Origin: Nitrosococcus halophilus Nc 4
Lineage (GTDB): Bacteria; Pseudomonadota; Gammaproteobacteria; Nitrosococcales; Nitrosococcaceae
DNA: 64,000 bases
Direction: 5' to 3'
Assembly: GCF_000024725.1 (NCBI RefSeq)
Contig: NC_013960.1
Location: 1,262,261-1,326,260 of the forward strand
Positions 63,426 to 64,000 of this stretch are shown here, piece by piece. The translations under genes were made by a program, and so were the position numbers. Positions within the stretch are counted from its first letter, which is position 1. The number at the start of each line of letters is the position of its first letter. The notes beneath the pieces are model-generated. The model made no database searches and had not been told where the DNA came from. It saw only the letters and a program-made list of their open reading frames with translations.

Positions 63426-64000
63426 TAACCAAGTCCTTACAATTTTCTGCTATTACTACGCAGTTTCAAGAAGGGGTAGCCGAACCGGCAGTTAAGGTTC
63501 TGCACGTTGTTGCTAATCTGGACAGCAGCTTTGGCGGTCCTGCGAACAGTGTTCCTCTCCTAAGTAAGCATCTCCGCGATCTCGGCGTTGGTTCGCAGCT
63601 CTTTAGCGTTCGGCGTAATCTGCCTGAGAGAAATGAGGTAATCGAGCGTTATAATTTGCCGCACGAAACAGTGCCTGCTCACTTGTTCCCGGGTATTTAT
63701 TTTAGTAGCGTGATGGGACGGCAACTCCGGCTCAATCTACCCGGCACGATACTCCATTTACATAGTATTTGGCCATATCCGGCCTACGCCACGTTCAGAA
63801 CATACCTCCAGCAGGATTTTAAGTTGCTGTGCTCTTTGCGTTCCAATCTATACGGCGCATCACTTAAGCGAAGCAAATGGAAAAAATCGCTGGCTTGGAA
63901 TCTGTTCGTCCGGCGCATGCTGGCTGTATCACACTGTCTCCATGCAACCGAGGAGGGCGAGGTCGAGGCTGTGCGTAGCCTGGGTTTCAAGACACCGGTT
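63422..64000 (+). CDS. GT4-type glycosyltransferase, cut by window end
   Basis: The frame is open from ATG at 63422 to the window edge (at least 193 residues) and starts at the 4-bp overlap with the GT9 gene. The N-terminal domain reads KVLHVVANLDSSFGGPANSV, then LLSKHLRDLGVGSQLFSV, LHLHSIWPYPAYATF and a CLHATEEGEVEAVRSLGF segment, all typical of GT-B glycosyltransferases of family 4. The donor-binding C-terminal domain lies beyond the window. Part of the same polysaccharide operon. Confidence 0.82.
   Translation, partial: MITKSLQFSAITTQFQEGVAEPAVKVLHVVANLDSSFGGPANSVPLLSKHLRDLGVGSQLFSVRRNLPERNEVIERYNLPHETVPAHLFPGIYFSSVMGRQLRLNLPGTILHLHSIWPYPAYATFRTYLQQDFKLLCSLRSNLYGASLKRSKWKKSLAWNLFVRRMLAVSHCLHATEEGEVEAVRSLGFKTPV

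Overview
The window looks like the chromosome of a gammaproteobacterium, probably a Chromatiales relative; a Nitrosococcus-like ammonia oxidiser is my best guess. The pointers are monofunctional RelA, HrpA, Tex, CysJI, PepN, hopanoid genes with a single-enzyme squalene synthase, and a large surface-polysaccharide locus. The genus call is an inference; no rRNA or tRNA gene was recognised.

Positions 1-13.8 kb form a mobile, gene-poor region rich in toxin-antitoxin (TA) genes. Its core is a chromosomal integron. The integrase intI lies at 10167-11132 (+). A divergent attI core lies at about 9982-9988, and a cassette array runs away from it on the minus strand. I read four attC sites (9345-9432, 8600-8699, 5425-5497, 4774-4850). 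Cassette cargo includes a two-gene membrane cassette, a helical unknown protein, a yefM-yoeB TA pair in reverse orientation, a zinc-ribbon gene split by a REP-type transposase element, and a membrane protein with a ClpP-like fold. A group II intron remnant and an 818-bp transposase duplication are interspersed. Further out are two brnTA pairs, a frameshifted higB with an intact higA-like partner, two relE fragments, a truncated higB-like toxin, an intact IS4-family element, an orphan hicB and vapBC. The intI promoter carries a perfect CRP-type palindrome centred where a class II activator should sit.

Positions 13.8-34.9 kb are mostly housekeeping genes: relA, hrpA, tex, cysJ-cysI, a 1-Cys peroxiredoxin, cytochrome b561, an M48 metalloprotease lipoprotein, pepN and an RRM protein. 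Two copies of a 90-bp repeat with terminal inverted repeats sit in this part.

Positions 35.1-43.7 kb hold what I consider the most interesting unit, one compact minus-strand operon. It joins hopanoid synthesis (squalene synthase, squalene-hopene cyclase, HpnG) to phosphonate synthesis (a nucleotidyltransferase, PEP mutase fused to a second nucleotidyltransferase, phosphonopyruvate decarboxylase, 2-aminoethylphosphonate transaminase). It ends in a clear terminator. The layout suggests that nucleotide-activated 2-aminoethylphosphonate is made together with hopanoids.

Positions 45.4-64 kb hold an ANTAR response regulator/histidine kinase pair followed by a polysaccharide locus. The locus contains a PHP phosphatase, a Wzz/BY-kinase, a TPR protein, a DRP-repeat protein, two O-antigen-ligase-like proteins, gmhA, hldE, a truncated hldD, a Wzx flippase, two tandem sulfotransferases sharing a gene-conversion tract, a GT9 glycosyltransferase and a GT4 glycosyltransferase cut by the window end.
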